NCBI GenBank assembly: GCA_934433135.1
Contig: CAKRZO010000021.1
Location: 1-64,000 of the forward strand
DNA length: 64,000 nucleotides
Direction of reading: 5' to 3'
From: an uncultured Acetatifactor sp.
GTDB lineage: Bacteria; Bacillota; Clostridia; Lachnospirales; Lachnospiraceae
Shown: in pieces, positions 1-9,317 of the stretch
Layout: the number at the start of each line of letters is the position of its first letter
Numbering within the stretch: position 1 is the first letter of the stretch
Program-made: the position numbers and the translations under genes
Notes under the pieces: generated by a model
Told to the model about the DNA's origin: nothing
The model's database searches: none
The model's input: only the letters and a program-made list of their open reading frames with translations

Positions 1-61
1 TGATGAACGCTCCCGCTCCATCGATTCCTACTACTACAACATGTTCATATTTTCTTTCCAT
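1..61 (-). CDS. Start of a phosphodiesterase/alkaline-phosphatase-superfamily protein (partial)
   Basis: Only the first 20 codons lie in the window; the gene runs off the left edge. The start ATG is at 59-61. The peptide reads MERKYEHVVVVGIDGAGAFI, the hydrophobic strand followed by GIDGAG that opens type I phosphodiesterase/alkaline phosphatase superfamily proteins, where the Asp binds a metal. It follows the degraded region at 200-760 on the same strand. The family call rests on this short motif alone and could be wrong. Confidence 0.45.
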   Translation of the reverse strand, partial: MERKYEHVVVVGIDGAGAFI

Positions 62-204
62 ATTCAAATCAACCTGCTTTTCTACCATCTGTGCTCTTTA
101 ATTTTAACCCACAGATATCGTATTAATCCATATGTCCTCTCAAAACACAGTAAAAAAAATTACTTTTCTCGATATCCTTTGCTCATGAAAAACATCAAGT
201 TCTT

Positions 205-515
205 TATTAAGTAAAATTACACCTCACGATGTAAAATCTTTTCCAGAACCGTACGTGCGGCTTTCCCGCATACGGCTCTTCATAATAACATTTACGTTTC
301 ACCGTAGAGATTTGCATATCTCTTAGGTTTTACCATTGGATAGTAGGTCAGCATCATATGGTATTTCTTCCACGTGAAGCTTCTTTTCTGGCTCCTGCGG
401 TTCAGCCATTTGAACAGCATGTTAGTTACGTAATAGTAATACTTTACTAACGGCTGAACGTTATAACTTACTCCGTAGTACCGGTAGTATCTCGCCAGCT
501 TCTGGTTCAGATTCG
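205..515 (-). mobile_element. 3' relic of a group II intron (maturase C-terminus, domains V and VI)
   Basis: Reading the minus strand, codons about 512-292 encode the C-terminal end of a group II intron reverse transcriptase/maturase (LNQKLARYYRYYGVSYN, FKWLNRRSQKRSFTW, ending NLYGET). It is followed at 278-246 by a 33-nt hairpin that starts GAGCCGTATGCGG and ends CGCACGTACGGTTC, the classic domain V, and at about 240-211 by a second hairpin in the place of domain VI. Everything 5' of the last 70 or so maturase codons is missing, so the element cannot splice or move on its own. Its 5' edge abuts a truncated lplB-like gene at about 515. Confidence 0.88.
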
Positions 516-516
516 G

Positions 517-754
517 AATTGAACAAACCAATAGCAGTAGACAAAGAGAAGTCTGAAACTCCACTTGCTAATCCAACCTTATACACATAAGTAGATATAA
601 TCTCACTGTAATTTTGGTTAATACTGTTCTGCATCAAAAGAACCTTTTCGTACCCTACGCCCATAAGATTACCGATTGCCAAAATTAACATAATGCTAAT
701 AGTCGGTGTAATAGCCGGTATATCAATATGTAACAGTCGTTGAAATCTGCTGGT
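517..754 (-). pseudogene. C-terminal fragment of an LplB-type sugar ABC permease
   Basis: About 79 codons match the last third of the LplB family permeases at 12026-12973 and 48377-49312. Landmarks are the loop motif near HIDIP, VGYEKVLLMQN, and SEIISTYVYKVGL followed by STAIGLFNS. The sequence stops matching at 517, exactly where the group II intron relic begins, and on the other side it begins at the stop of the EamA transporter. There is no start codon or N-terminal two thirds. It is the remnant of a third sugar transporter of this kind, cut on both sides. Confidence 0.8.
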
Positions 755-759
755 ATACA

Positions 760-1608
760 TTACAAATTCAGGAAAATGATTGCTCCGATTCCAAGTAAGA
801 AGCCGATAAACTGCGGCTTTGTCAGGTTCTCTTTGTAAATTGTCCTGGAGACAAGGTACGTCACAACAATCCCACCTGCAGAAATCAGGGGAAACATCAA
901 AGACACCGGCATTCTTGCTGTCAATATCATCACAAAGAGATTTACGATTCCATTCATGATTCCGCACAGAATGGCAAGCGCCCAACCTTTTTTTATATAT
1001 GTTTTTCCATTTTTTCTTTCATAAACAATCGCCAAAATACCCAGAATGATTGCTACCATAACGAGAGCTTCTATCATGAACTCTCCTTTATAGTTTCCTT
1101 CAAATTTCATTTGCTGTTTTTTTTGTATCACGGAGCACATACCGTTACCGATAAAAGCCAAAAAGACACTGATACACCATTTCCATGATATTTTCGTATG
1201 ACCACTTTTTTTATTGACCAGAAAAAGCGAGACAATCAGCAAAACCAGTCCCAGAAGGAATCCTGCACCTATAGGTTCTTTCAAAAAAAGAATTCCATAT
1301 ACCGTAGGAACCAGCAAGGAAAACGAAAATATCAGAGAAGTTACGGACAAAGAACCGCAACCGATAGCAATCGTGATTGCCGCCAAAGCAACGGCATAAG
1401 AGGCGGCAAAGGTTGCTGCATACGGTAAGAGGCCGGCAGGGAATTCACGTACATCCGATGTCACTGCAAAAAATACCAATGCAGCAACTGCCGAGATTCC
1501 ATTAAAAATGTAAACTCCCTGTCCGGAAGTTTTCCCATTATATTGCTTTTTTACCACATTTTGAAATGCAACGGAAAGAATAATCAAAATCAAATAAAAA
1601 ACATCCAT
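760..1608 (-). CDS. EamA/DMT family transporter
   Basis: A 282-residue integral membrane protein with about ten hydrophobic segments and the two-fold repeat of the drug/metabolite transporter superfamily. The first half ends with a segment rich in small residues followed by FLKEPIGAGFLLGLVLLIVSLFLV, and the second repeat ends with ENLTKPQFIGFLLGIGAIIFLNL; both are the usual EamA half ends. It is the last intact gene of the first carbohydrate operon, six bases after the SGNH esterase. The substrate is unknown; import or export of a sugar or its breakdown product is a guess from context. Confidence 0.82.
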   Translation of the reverse strand: MDVFYLILIILSVAFQNVVKKQYNGKTSGQGVYIFNGISAVAALVFFAVTSDVREFPAGLLPYAATFAASYAVALAAITIAIGCGSLSVTSLIFSFSLLVPTVYGILFLKEPIGAGFLLGLVLLIVSLFLVNKKSGHTKISWKWCISVFLAFIGNGMCSVIQKKQQMKFEGNYKGEFMIEALVMVAIILGILAIVYERKNGKTYIKKGWALAILCGIMNGIVNLFVMILTARMPVSLMFPLISAGGIVVTYLVSRTIYKENLTKPQFIGFLLGIGAIIFLNL

Positions 1609-1614
1609 AGGTTC

Positions 1615-2673
1615 TCATCCCTGCCTCTTCAACATTTTGCGTAAAACCGGTGCAATGGTCTGCGCCATGCGGTAATGTCCCAAATCATTGGGATGAATTC
1701 CATCTACAGAACAAAGATCCCAATCGGCATCTCCCCAAAGCGTTTCGCCGTCCAGGTACCAGACCAGAAGATCCCCTTCTGCCTTTGCTTTCCGGTACGT
1801 CTTTTCAATCACCGCACGTCTCTCTTCACATCCCTCCCAAAAACGGAAATCCGGTCTGGAAATCAGCAGAATGGGTAAACTCGGATGTTTACTGCGAATG
1901 ATCTGAAAGAAACGCTCATGGGTCTCTTCCAGATATCGGGCATCCGGTACATTATGGTCATAGTCCAATACGAAAACAGACATCTCTAAAGCTGCAAGGT
2001 ATTCTGCCATAACCTCTTCTCCCAGTGCGCTGCCGGAAAATCCCAGATTCCGGTAATCCGAATCCAGGATTGCCGACAAAATCGCGGGATAACTTAGCCC
2101 GGGACGGCAGACACATCCTCCCTGTGTGATGGAAGAACCATAAAAAACAATGGGGCTTTGATTTTGATAGGAACGCGCTTTGCAGACCCTCGCAGAATCC
2201 TGCAAAGCAATGTGTACTTCGGTTACATCACTATTCAACGGAAAACGAATTTCAATCTCTCTCATTTTCTTTTCCGGAAAATCAATCCGGCTGTCATATC
2301 CGCTTTCCAAATCAAGTGGCGGCAAAAACGTTCGGTAGTACACTCCATCCGCGGAAAGATCAAACCCGCAGCTGCCGGTCATCGCCATATGCGGAACCCT
2401 TGTAATCCCTGCCATCCGACACCGTAATCCGACATAAGCGGAATCTGTTGCAAACCGGATCCTTCCGCCCGCCGTATTTCGATTCAGCTGATGTACTCCG
2501 GTATTTACTTTTCGGGCAATCTCATCCGGCATACGACAGAATCCCTTCTCATCCCGTAACAGTCCGTGCACATGGAACGGTTCCTGCCAAATGTCATAAA
2601 AACGCATATCCTCTCTGTAAAAATCCGTGTTAAATTTGTAATTCGGATCCACTGATACAATACGATTGTCCAT
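1615..2673 (-). CDS. SGNH/GDSL-hydrolase family esterase
   Basis: A protein of 352 residues from the preferred start. An N-terminal beta-sandwich-like region is followed by an SGNH hydrolase domain: block I FYGSSITQGG holds the nucleophilic Ser, block II is NLGFSGSALGE, and block V VDGIHPNDLGH holds the catalytic Asp and His. Such enzymes in glycan loci usually remove acetyl or other acyl esters from sugars. The ATG at 2671-2673 has AAGGA seven bases ahead. A further in-frame ATG at 2713-2715 overlaps the stop of the AraC gene as ATGA and would add 14 residues. A frameshifted relative lies at 59221-60284. Confidence 0.85.
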   Translation of the reverse strand: MDNRIVSVDPNYKFNTDFYREDMRFYDIWQEPFHVHGLLRDEKGFCRMPDEIARKVNTGVHQLNRNTAGGRIRFATDSAYVGLRCRMAGITRVPHMAMTGSCGFDLSADGVYYRTFLPPLDLESGYDSRIDFPEKKMREIEIRFPLNSDVTEVHIALQDSARVCKARSYQNQSPIVFYGSSITQGGCVCRPGLSYPAILSAILDSDYRNLGFSGSALGEEVMAEYLAALEMSVFVLDYDHNVPDARYLEETHERFFQIIRSKHPSLPILLISRPDFRFWEGCEERRAVIEKTYRKAKAEGDLLVWYLDGETLWGDADWDLCSVDGIHPNDLGHYRMAQTIAPVLRKMLKRQG

Positions 2674-2711
2674 ACAAGCATCCTTGCCTTTCTTTATACG
2701 GTACCTTTTGC

Positions 2712-4961
2712 TCATTCCCTGGGTGTTTTTCCGTAGTATTTTTTATAGACTCTCCGAAAAACCTGTGCCGAGTTATAGCCTACCATCTCTGAAATTTTCT
2801 GAACGGACAGCGTATTATTTTCCAATAACTCCGATGCTTTTTTCATACGCAGTTCTTCTATATATTTGGAAAAATTCATTCCGTTTTTCTGCTTAAAGAA
2901 CTTGGAAAGATAGATCTCGGTAATCTCAAATTTTCCTGCAACCAGAGTAAGAGACAGCTGATTGTCCATATAATTACTGTCAATAAAAAGGAGTACATTC
3001 TGATACAGGTCCTCATTTGCATATTTTCCGTGTTCATAATACTCTGTTATCGTATACACAACATTGCAGGTTGCTTCGAATAACTCTTTCATAGAACCCT
3101 GTTCCTGTATCTCCAGGTTTTTGAGTGTATCGTTTAAACGCCCTTCCAATTCTTCGTCACTGTCTAAGATGCGGTAGATGGTTGCTTGCAATGCTCTGTT
3201 GAGTTTTTTCAATGCCTCTTCCGAGCATGCATTCTTTACAAAGTTATTCTGCCAGATTCTGGTCAGAAGCTCTTTCACCTTATGCCGGTTTCCTTTTGCG
3301 ATTTCAGAAGTCAGCTCCTGTTCCGTATTTAAAGTATAACAATAGTGCTCCGCACCATTTGCAACGCCGCGGCTGAACCAGGATACCAGAAGTTTATTCC
3401 TTTTGGTTTCGTACTCCATGGCCGCCCTGGCTTCCATCAGACAACGGTATACATTTCCGAGCTGACGGCACATGCTTCCGCTGAAGGAAACATCAATATC
3501 ATAGTCTTTCTGCATCACAGCCTGAACTGCCAGCAGTTCTTTTTCAATTCGTTCCAGTGTCTCTACGTAATTTTGATCATCTGATGTAATCAGCATTGCC
3601 TCTGTCTGCATATTCAGTTCATAAAAATCAACCAGATTTTTAACGTATTTTCTGACCGTTCCATTCACTGCTGACCGATATAGGATTCCTTCCTTGCCTG
3701 AATCGATTTCATTCACTGTAATGGTAATGACTACATAAAGATTGGCCCGGATTCTGATTCCGTTTTCTTCAAATTCACGCAGCAGGTCGGCATCTTTTTC
3801 GTACTGTCCTGTCATCAGCTGACTCCAGAGTACCCCCAGCATTTGTGCCCGGAGACTCTCCATTTGTCCGATCAAATGCTTGTTGTCCTGCATAATTCCT
3901 TGAAACTGCTGATTGATTCCGGAGAAGGAAATTTTCTTATTTTTGCCGAATCCTTCTTCTTCCATCAATTGAACCAGGCTGTCCCACGGTCTGGCTGTTT
4001 TATAAGCGAAAAAAACGGCAGAAGCGACAGCAAGCAGAAATGTCACAAGCAGAATCACGATACTCGTAATTTTAAGTCCCTTCATTCTTTCATCAATCAC
4101 ACGGTACTTCACGATACTCAGGTAAGTGCCGTTCGCTTTAGACGAATGGCAGAAAGTGACCATCACCTTTTCGCCGTCTATTTTCGTAGAAAAGAATCCT
4201 CTGCCCGTCGGGTACTCTGCTATCATTGCCCTGATCTGCTCATCCTCATACTGACCCTCTGCCATAAAGCATTCCCCGTCTAACAGGAACATCTTCTCGA
4301 TACCTTCCTCCTCATTTTTCCCCCATAACAAATCCTGTATATCATCCAGATTTACGAAAAGCAGGATTCCGGACCTTAAATCCGAAGAAAAAGGTTCGAT
4401 ATTTTTCCGATACAAAAGCTCCGCTTTTCCGTTTCGTCCCGGTGCCGGCAGAGTAAAAAAACCATCGTCATCATTTTCAAAAAACCAGTTAAACCATTTT
4501 TCATATTCCGGAAACAGATTCCGATATTCCATCTTCCAGAGCATTTCCGGAGCAAAATAAGAAGTATTGTTGGATATCGTGACCTTGGACTTACTGAAAT
4601 TGATATAGAGATCTTTCACATAAGTATTCGTCATTACATAGGGGAGCAGAAGCTTTTTCATATGATAAATATCCACCACAACCCGGTTACTGTTCGCAGG
4701 GGCTTCCTTGGGAATAAACTCCCTGACAATGTAGTTCATACTCAGCTGATAGGCCAATTCTTCCGTCGATTTCATATAAGAATCACATAATGCGGCAGTC
4801 TGGTAAAGATCAGAGACCTGATTTTCGATAACACTCTGCTGATTATTATGGTAACTTACCATGTAAGTCAGCATAATAACCAGCAACGGAATCAGCAAAA
4901 CAAAAAAATAGTATACCGAAAACGTTGTAAAAAAAGATATCCTTTTCTGTCCGCTGTTCAT
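2712..4961 (-). CDS. Membrane-anchored AraC-family transcriptional regulator
   Basis: 749 residues. There is a transmembrane helix near residues 12-35, a long extracellular sensor region, a second helix (ITSIVILLVTFLLAVASAVF) near 300-325, a cytoplasmic linker, and a C-terminal AraC double helix-turn-helix (LVAGKFEITEIYLSKFFKQ, then RMKKASELLENNTLSVQKIS and GYNSAQVFRRVYKKYYGKTP). This one-piece sensor-regulator design is common in Lachnospiraceae and Paenibacillus beside LplABC-type sugar transporters. It lies in the operon it probably controls, between the GH78-like gene and the SGNH esterase. Its likely operators are the paired motifs at 13153-13190 and 15627-15664 (inference). Confidence 0.88.
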   Translation of the reverse strand: MNSGQKRISFFTTFSVYYFFVLLIPLLVIMLTYMVSYHNNQQSVIENQVSDLYQTAALCDSYMKSTEELAYQLSMNYIVREFIPKEAPANSNRVVVDIYHMKKLLLPYVMTNTYVKDLYINFSKSKVTISNNTSYFAPEMLWKMEYRNLFPEYEKWFNWFFENDDDGFFTLPAPGRNGKAELLYRKNIEPFSSDLRSGILLFVNLDDIQDLLWGKNEEEGIEKMFLLDGECFMAEGQYEDEQIRAMIAEYPTGRGFFSTKIDGEKVMVTFCHSSKANGTYLSIVKYRVIDERMKGLKITSIVILLVTFLLAVASAVFFAYKTARPWDSLVQLMEEEGFGKNKKISFSGINQQFQGIMQDNKHLIGQMESLRAQMLGVLWSQLMTGQYEKDADLLREFEENGIRIRANLYVVITITVNEIDSGKEGILYRSAVNGTVRKYVKNLVDFYELNMQTEAMLITSDDQNYVETLERIEKELLAVQAVMQKDYDIDVSFSGSMCRQLGNVYRCLMEARAAMEYETKRNKLLVSWFSRGVANGAEHYCYTLNTEQELTSEIAKGNRHKVKELLTRIWQNNFVKNACSEEALKKLNRALQATIYRILDSDEELEGRLNDTLKNLEIQEQGSMKELFEATCNVVYTITEYYEHGKYANEDLYQNVLLFIDSNYMDNQLSLTLVAGKFEITEIYLSKFFKQKNGMNFSKYIEELRMKKASELLENNTLSVQKISEMVGYNSAQVFRRVYKKYYGKTPRE

Positions 4962-4986
4962 AACTTTTCCCCCTGTATCCTGTATT

Positions 4987-7089
4987 TCAGAAAACTACCT
5001 TTTTCAGGCAAATCTCCTCCGGAACTTTGATAAGCGTCTCTTCTCCGTCTTTCATTTGTATTTCTATCCTTCCAAACGGAGTCGGAATCTCTATTTTGGC
5101 ATATTGCAGTCCGAAAAGATTGGGCGAAAACGCAATTTCCCGAAATCCGGGTTTTAAAATCTTAAGTCCGGACAGCCTTGCCGGCAGCTGGTAAGTGGGT
5201 GTTCCGCCCCAGACGTGACTGTAATCAAATCCGTATCCTCCCGTGAAATCATACCAGCCTTCTTTCAAACCTTTCGGAAAATCCAGCATGCATTTCCATC
5301 TTCTGATCTGATCCAGACCGTAGTCTGCAAACAGCCCGCATTCCGCAATGGCATCCAGTACGAAATGCATAAAATACGGCTGCGGCTGAATCAGCGCAGG
5401 ATCCTTCATGACTTTTTCCATGATCTGCACTTTCCTGTCCTCCGGGCATAAACCATACAATACGGCAAGCGAATTGGTATGCACGCTGTAATATCGCTTA
5501 CTGACGTTCGGCGGCAACCATGCGTTGGTTTCATACACATCGTTTAAACCGTCAAAATAAAGTCCCTTTTCTGCATCATATAAGATCTCATGAAAAGCCT
5601 TTCGGAAAGCACAGGCACGTTTTTTATAAAGGGATGCCTGCTCCTCATCTCCAAGGTAATGCTCCAGTTTTTCCGCCAATACCAGTCCCTGATAATAAAA
5701 TGCCGACAAAACACCTTGCCCCAGGGCTTTCGGCGGGTGGTGCATGGAATTGCCGTCAACCATCAGCCAGTCCACAAACATATAATCCGGCGGATGGTCA
5801 ATGATACCGTTTGATCCGAGATATCCGTCAAAACGCTCCAGAAGCTTTTCCATGACAGGCTTTGCGTATTCCGGCATGGTCAGATCCCCGCTGTATAAGT
5901 AATACTCATAAAGCATCTGGATCCAAAGCATGCTGTAAGTTGTATGGAACATTTTACAGTGATTTGCCGCCAGATAATCCGTTGTCCGCGCCAGATCAAA
6001 ACGTGTCAGCTCCGTATTGCCATAGGTCATATCATTCATGAGGCTTGCAATCCGGTAATCACCGGTGCAGCCCAGATTTTCCTGATGCATGGGACTGTCC
6101 AGTTCCAGGGTCTGCCTGCATAGTTTTAAGGTATGCTTTCCCAGTTCATAAATCTGATTCAGCTCCGGTTCCGAGCAACAAAAGCTTCCGTTCTCCGGAC
6201 AGGGATAGTGCGTAAAAAGGAAAGAGACATCCTTTACGGCAACCGGGTAACTGCCAAAATCGACCACTTCCATGGTAAAAATACCACAGCTTACCATTTT
6301 AAGGCTGCGAAACTCCATGGATCCTTTTCCGTACAGAATCTCCGAAGACATGCCCACAGGCGGTTTTTCATAGCCCTTAATGGTAATCAGATATTCTGCT
6401 TCTTCCGGTGCATCGACCCGGAAATGATAGTACCCGGAATAAATTTTGTCCAACTCAAAGGTACGCACCCTGCCGTCTGCAGATTGCTCTTCCCTGCATG
6501 GAAAAACAGCTTCCTCCACGAGGTTTTCAATCGGAGACGGGCGCATAACCCGGTCGCTGGGTACCACTACGGACTTTCCCCATGCGTCCGGCACAATTGT
6601 CCTGTCGGTTTTATTCACGGCATAATGCTGTCTGTCAAGACGGGACTCCCAGGAGTCATCTGCTGACAATTGCATTTGTGTGCCATCCTCAAAAAGTACC
6701 GTTGCTTCCAGCAGAAAGCCGCCGTGCCCCCAGGAGGTTTCCGTCTGCACCGTGGGAATCAGGGGAACCAGCGCATAAAACTGCGCTGCATTTCCCTTGC
6801 ACTTTACCTTATAAGAATTATAATAACAGCAAGGCATGGTTCCGTCAAATCCGTAATCACCGCCATGGCAGACCGGACCCTGTCCGATAAATTCTCCGTT
6901 TACATACAGAAGATACTTTGCATCCGCCGATACGTTAATCCGCATTTCGGAAATCTTTTGGGGAAAGGAATACGTTCTCCGAAATTCGGCACAGCAGTAA
7001 CGCATGTGCCGGTTCTCGGAGAATAAGGTGTAAAAGGTGTGCTGTTCCAGCGGATACCTGCCCGGATCCAGCCATATCCATTGCTGCAT
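4987..7089 (-). CDS. GH78-like alpha-L-rhamnosidase-family protein
   Basis: 700 residues. The N-terminal half has jelly-roll modules typical of GH78 (ADAKYLLYVNGEFIGQGP is the usual carbohydrate-binding-like strand pair). The C-terminal half is an (alpha/alpha)6 barrel with LDSPMHQENLGCTGDYR near residue 350, matching the GH78 motif that carries the general-acid Glu, and SHVWGGTPTYQLPARLSG near the end of the barrel. A short beta domain closes the chain. The first residues of the canonical motif differ (DSPMHQE for DCPQRDE), so it may be a divergent subfamily with another substrate. The start at 7087-7089 has AAGGAG nine bases ahead. No signal peptide, so it probably acts in the cytoplasm on imported oligosaccharides. 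Confidence 0.8.
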   Translation of the reverse strand: MQQWIWLDPGRYPLEQHTFYTLFSENRHMRYCCAEFRRTYSFPQKISEMRINVSADAKYLLYVNGEFIGQGPVCHGGDYGFDGTMPCCYYNSYKVKCKGNAAQFYALVPLIPTVQTETSWGHGGFLLEATVLFEDGTQMQLSADDSWESRLDRQHYAVNKTDRTIVPDAWGKSVVVPSDRVMRPSPIENLVEEAVFPCREEQSADGRVRTFELDKIYSGYYHFRVDAPEEAEYLITIKGYEKPPVGMSSEILYGKGSMEFRSLKMVSCGIFTMEVVDFGSYPVAVKDVSFLFTHYPCPENGSFCCSEPELNQIYELGKHTLKLCRQTLELDSPMHQENLGCTGDYRIASLMNDMTYGNTELTRFDLARTTDYLAANHCKMFHTTYSMLWIQMLYEYYLYSGDLTMPEYAKPVMEKLLERFDGYLGSNGIIDHPPDYMFVDWLMVDGNSMHHPPKALGQGVLSAFYYQGLVLAEKLEHYLGDEEQASLYKKRACAFRKAFHEILYDAEKGLYFDGLNDVYETNAWLPPNVSKRYYSVHTNSLAVLYGLCPEDRKVQIMEKVMKDPALIQPQPYFMHFVLDAIAECGLFADYGLDQIRRWKCMLDFPKGLKEGWYDFTGGYGFDYSHVWGGTPTYQLPARLSGLKILKPGFREIAFSPNLFGLQYAKIEIPTPFGRIEIQMKDGEETLIKVPEEICLKKVVF

Positions 7090-7200
7090 AGTCTGCCGCT
7101 CCTTATCTCTTATCTCTTTTCTCGTTTTTTGCACAGACAGACCGTTTTATCTGTGAGCCTGCTTCCTGGCAAAATCTTCCGCCGTGCATTCTGTTTTCTG

Positions 7201-9114
7201 TTACTTCACCTCAAACCCGGCGAAGCTAAACGGTGCCATTTCCGACAGAATCACTTTCTTTCCTTCCAGTCTTCCGCTGCAATGAATGAATTCGATTTCC
7301 GAATACTCTCTGTCCAGCTCTATTACCGGCTCAAAAATTTCATCGGCAAATAAATTCCAGAGCCCGACTGCCATAGCCCCCTCTTTTTTCTTGGTCAGAA
7401 GGTACAAATCCGGATTCCCGTAAGAATAGGCCGGAAGCTTGTCTCCTCCGAATAAATCCACTGCATTTTTAATCTGTGCCGAACGCATATAGTTGGTATA
7501 AAAATGGCGGCCGAAGGCTCCCTGTTTCAAATTCGGCCGATTGGCATAGGCATAAAAGGCAAATACCAGAAACTGCTGACCTTCTGCATTTTTATAATAA
7601 TAGGATCCAATGGTTCTTTTTGTTTCAATCACCTCTTTTTCAAAGGCAATAAAGTGAGACTGTATCTGTGCTTTTTCATCGACGGTAACCTCATGTACAT
7701 CTAAATTGATTGCATAGTTATTATCGTACAGATCAAAATATTCCCTGGCGGCCCGGTATGTTTCCCCGATTGCCGTAATTCCTGTATCAATCCCCTGCTC
7801 TTTCAGGATTTCCGCAGCACGAAGATCCAGGATCAGACCCTTTTTCATGGCCTCATGCGAAACCATCTTCACATTTTCCGCAAACGCAATTCCGCATACT
7901 CCTTCACCGTCCCAGGTGGATGGAATGCTGTTTTCCGAAATCATGATAGAAGCAAGCGAAAAGAAAAATTCCTGAATTTCTCCCCCCTTTCCTTCCAGTT
8001 CGGAAGGAATGACCATGTCATTAAACTTCATCATTCTCTCGTAAATTCGTATTCCGCAGGCTTTTTTATCCTGAAAATGTGTCTCAATCTGTTGATATAA
8101 GGGACGGTTTTTCTCATGCCGCAGCAGATAGCCGTCTTCATAGCCGGGGTTGGAAGTATAATCGATGACATATTTTAAGATTCCTTTTAAATCGCCCGAA
8201 GCGCGAAGCGCCGTATCAAATAATTCCACATAGCTGGCAGGGCAGGCAGTTCTCGGCCGGGGATAAGGGTCTCCTTCCGACATGGTTTCGATCTCTCCGC
8301 TGAAGCTCTGTTCCATCCGTTCCGCTTCTATGACGCTTTGCAGGGTATTGCCCCAGCCTCTGCAGGGTACCCAGTACGGTGCGCCGGTAAGACGCATAAA
8401 GGGTTCGGTATTGCCGGCAAAGATCTTGACCAGAGTAGCAAAATCGATTCCATCCAGATCCCAGTTCGGCATACAGGCGCATGCTCCCATGCGGACGTTG
8501 GGATTAACCGAATCCACTGCCTCTCTCATTTCTTTGGCAAACAATTCCAGATAATAACCCTTTGCTTTCTGCCATGCCGTCCGGTACTTGCTTTCCCCGC
8601 CGGTCAGCACTTTTTTCGCCAGTTCCTCACGGCTGATCTTCTCGCCCAGAAGTCTGCAGGTATATTTCATGTGGTTCTCACAGGCACAGCCAAAACCGAA
8701 ATCGTGGTAACCGTAAGTCATATCGTCATCGTACATGATAAGATCCACACCGCAGGAAGCAATTTCCTTAGCATATTCTCCTGCGAACTTACGAAAGGCA
8801 TCATCCGACGGGCAGAGGATTCCGTTCCGGTCGGAGACTACACCATCCAGACCTGTCATGTGAACGTAATCGCTTTTCCCCAGTATAATAAAGGCCCAGA
8901 CCCAGGCTCCGACTTCCAATCCATGCGCGTGAAAAAAAGCACAGTTTTCTTTCAGGGCTTTCATCTCCTGTTCGCGCCCCTCAGGATCTGTATGATATTT
9001 CCCCAGCGCAAGAAATACTCTCTTTGCATCCAGTCTTTTCAGACTTTCCAATATTTTTGTAAGCCCCATCTCCTGCGCCGTGGCATTGATAACAGGCACT
9101 GATACTTTATACAT
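7201..9114 (-). CDS. Uncharacterised TIM-barrel protein, probable glycoside hydrolase
   Basis: 637 residues with no signal peptide. The first about 350 residues look like a (beta/alpha)8 barrel: regular strands such as KRVFLALG, LEVGAWVWAF, GVDLIMYDDDMTYGY (residues 122-136) and VRMGACACMPNWDLDG. The Asp triplet 129-131 followed by GFGCACENH recalls beta-galactosidase-like and other family members with a strand-end acid and a Cys pair. A Rossmann-like middle (GLILDLRAAEILKEQGIDTG) and a beta-rich C-terminus resemble the trimerisation and C-terminal domains of GH42-like enzymes. I do not recognise a named CAZy family. It sits between the binding lipoprotein and the GH78-like gene, so a role in breakdown of the imported glycan is likely. 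Confidence 0.6.
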   Translation of the reverse strand: MYKVSVPVINATAQEMGLTKILESLKRLDAKRVFLALGKYHTDPEGREQEMKALKENCAFFHAHGLEVGAWVWAFIILGKSDYVHMTGLDGVVSDRNGILCPSDDAFRKFAGEYAKEIASCGVDLIMYDDDMTYGYHDFGFGCACENHMKYTCRLLGEKISREELAKKVLTGGESKYRTAWQKAKGYYLELFAKEMREAVDSVNPNVRMGACACMPNWDLDGIDFATLVKIFAGNTEPFMRLTGAPYWVPCRGWGNTLQSVIEAERMEQSFSGEIETMSEGDPYPRPRTACPASYVELFDTALRASGDLKGILKYVIDYTSNPGYEDGYLLRHEKNRPLYQQIETHFQDKKACGIRIYERMMKFNDMVIPSELEGKGGEIQEFFFSLASIMISENSIPSTWDGEGVCGIAFAENVKMVSHEAMKKGLILDLRAAEILKEQGIDTGITAIGETYRAAREYFDLYDNNYAINLDVHEVTVDEKAQIQSHFIAFEKEVIETKRTIGSYYYKNAEGQQFLVFAFYAYANRPNLKQGAFGRHFYTNYMRSAQIKNAVDLFGGDKLPAYSYGNPDLYLLTKKKEGAMAVGLWNLFADEIFEPVIELDREYSEIEFIHCSGRLEGKKVILSEMAPFSFAGFEVK

Positions 9115-9172
9115 ATCTCATAACTCCTTGTATTATATCTTATATGAAATGTATGGTATGTTACCGCTTTCC

Positions 9173-9224
9173 GTTTCTGAGCATCTTTACTGTAAAGCGT
9201 TTCTGAGTAGCTTTACTGCAAAGA
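9173..9224. repeat. Tandem pair of 26-bp repeats
   Basis: Two adjacent copies, 9173-9198 and 9199-9224, agree at 22 of 26 positions. Each holds the near-palindrome CTTTACTGTAAAG or CTTTACTGCAAAG. They sit in the 200-bp gap between the binding lipoprotein gene and the TIM-barrel gene. On the minus strand an imperfect hairpin (arms at about 9222-9242 and 9274-9292) lies just upstream. Together they could slow decay or reduce read-through between the abundant lipoprotein message and the downstream enzyme genes; this role is inferred. Confidence 0.6.
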
Positions 9225-9317
9225 AGCAGGAGGAAATCCTCCGGTCTCCAATACATCTGGTATTATAAGAACGGGAGATTTCAGCTTCCTGCTCTATATT
9301 ACTCTTCTCTTACAGCA

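Noticed and set aside
8338..9102. A 254-codon plus-strand frame
   Set aside because: Antisense shadow of the TIM-barrel gene, without ribosome site or recognisable domains.
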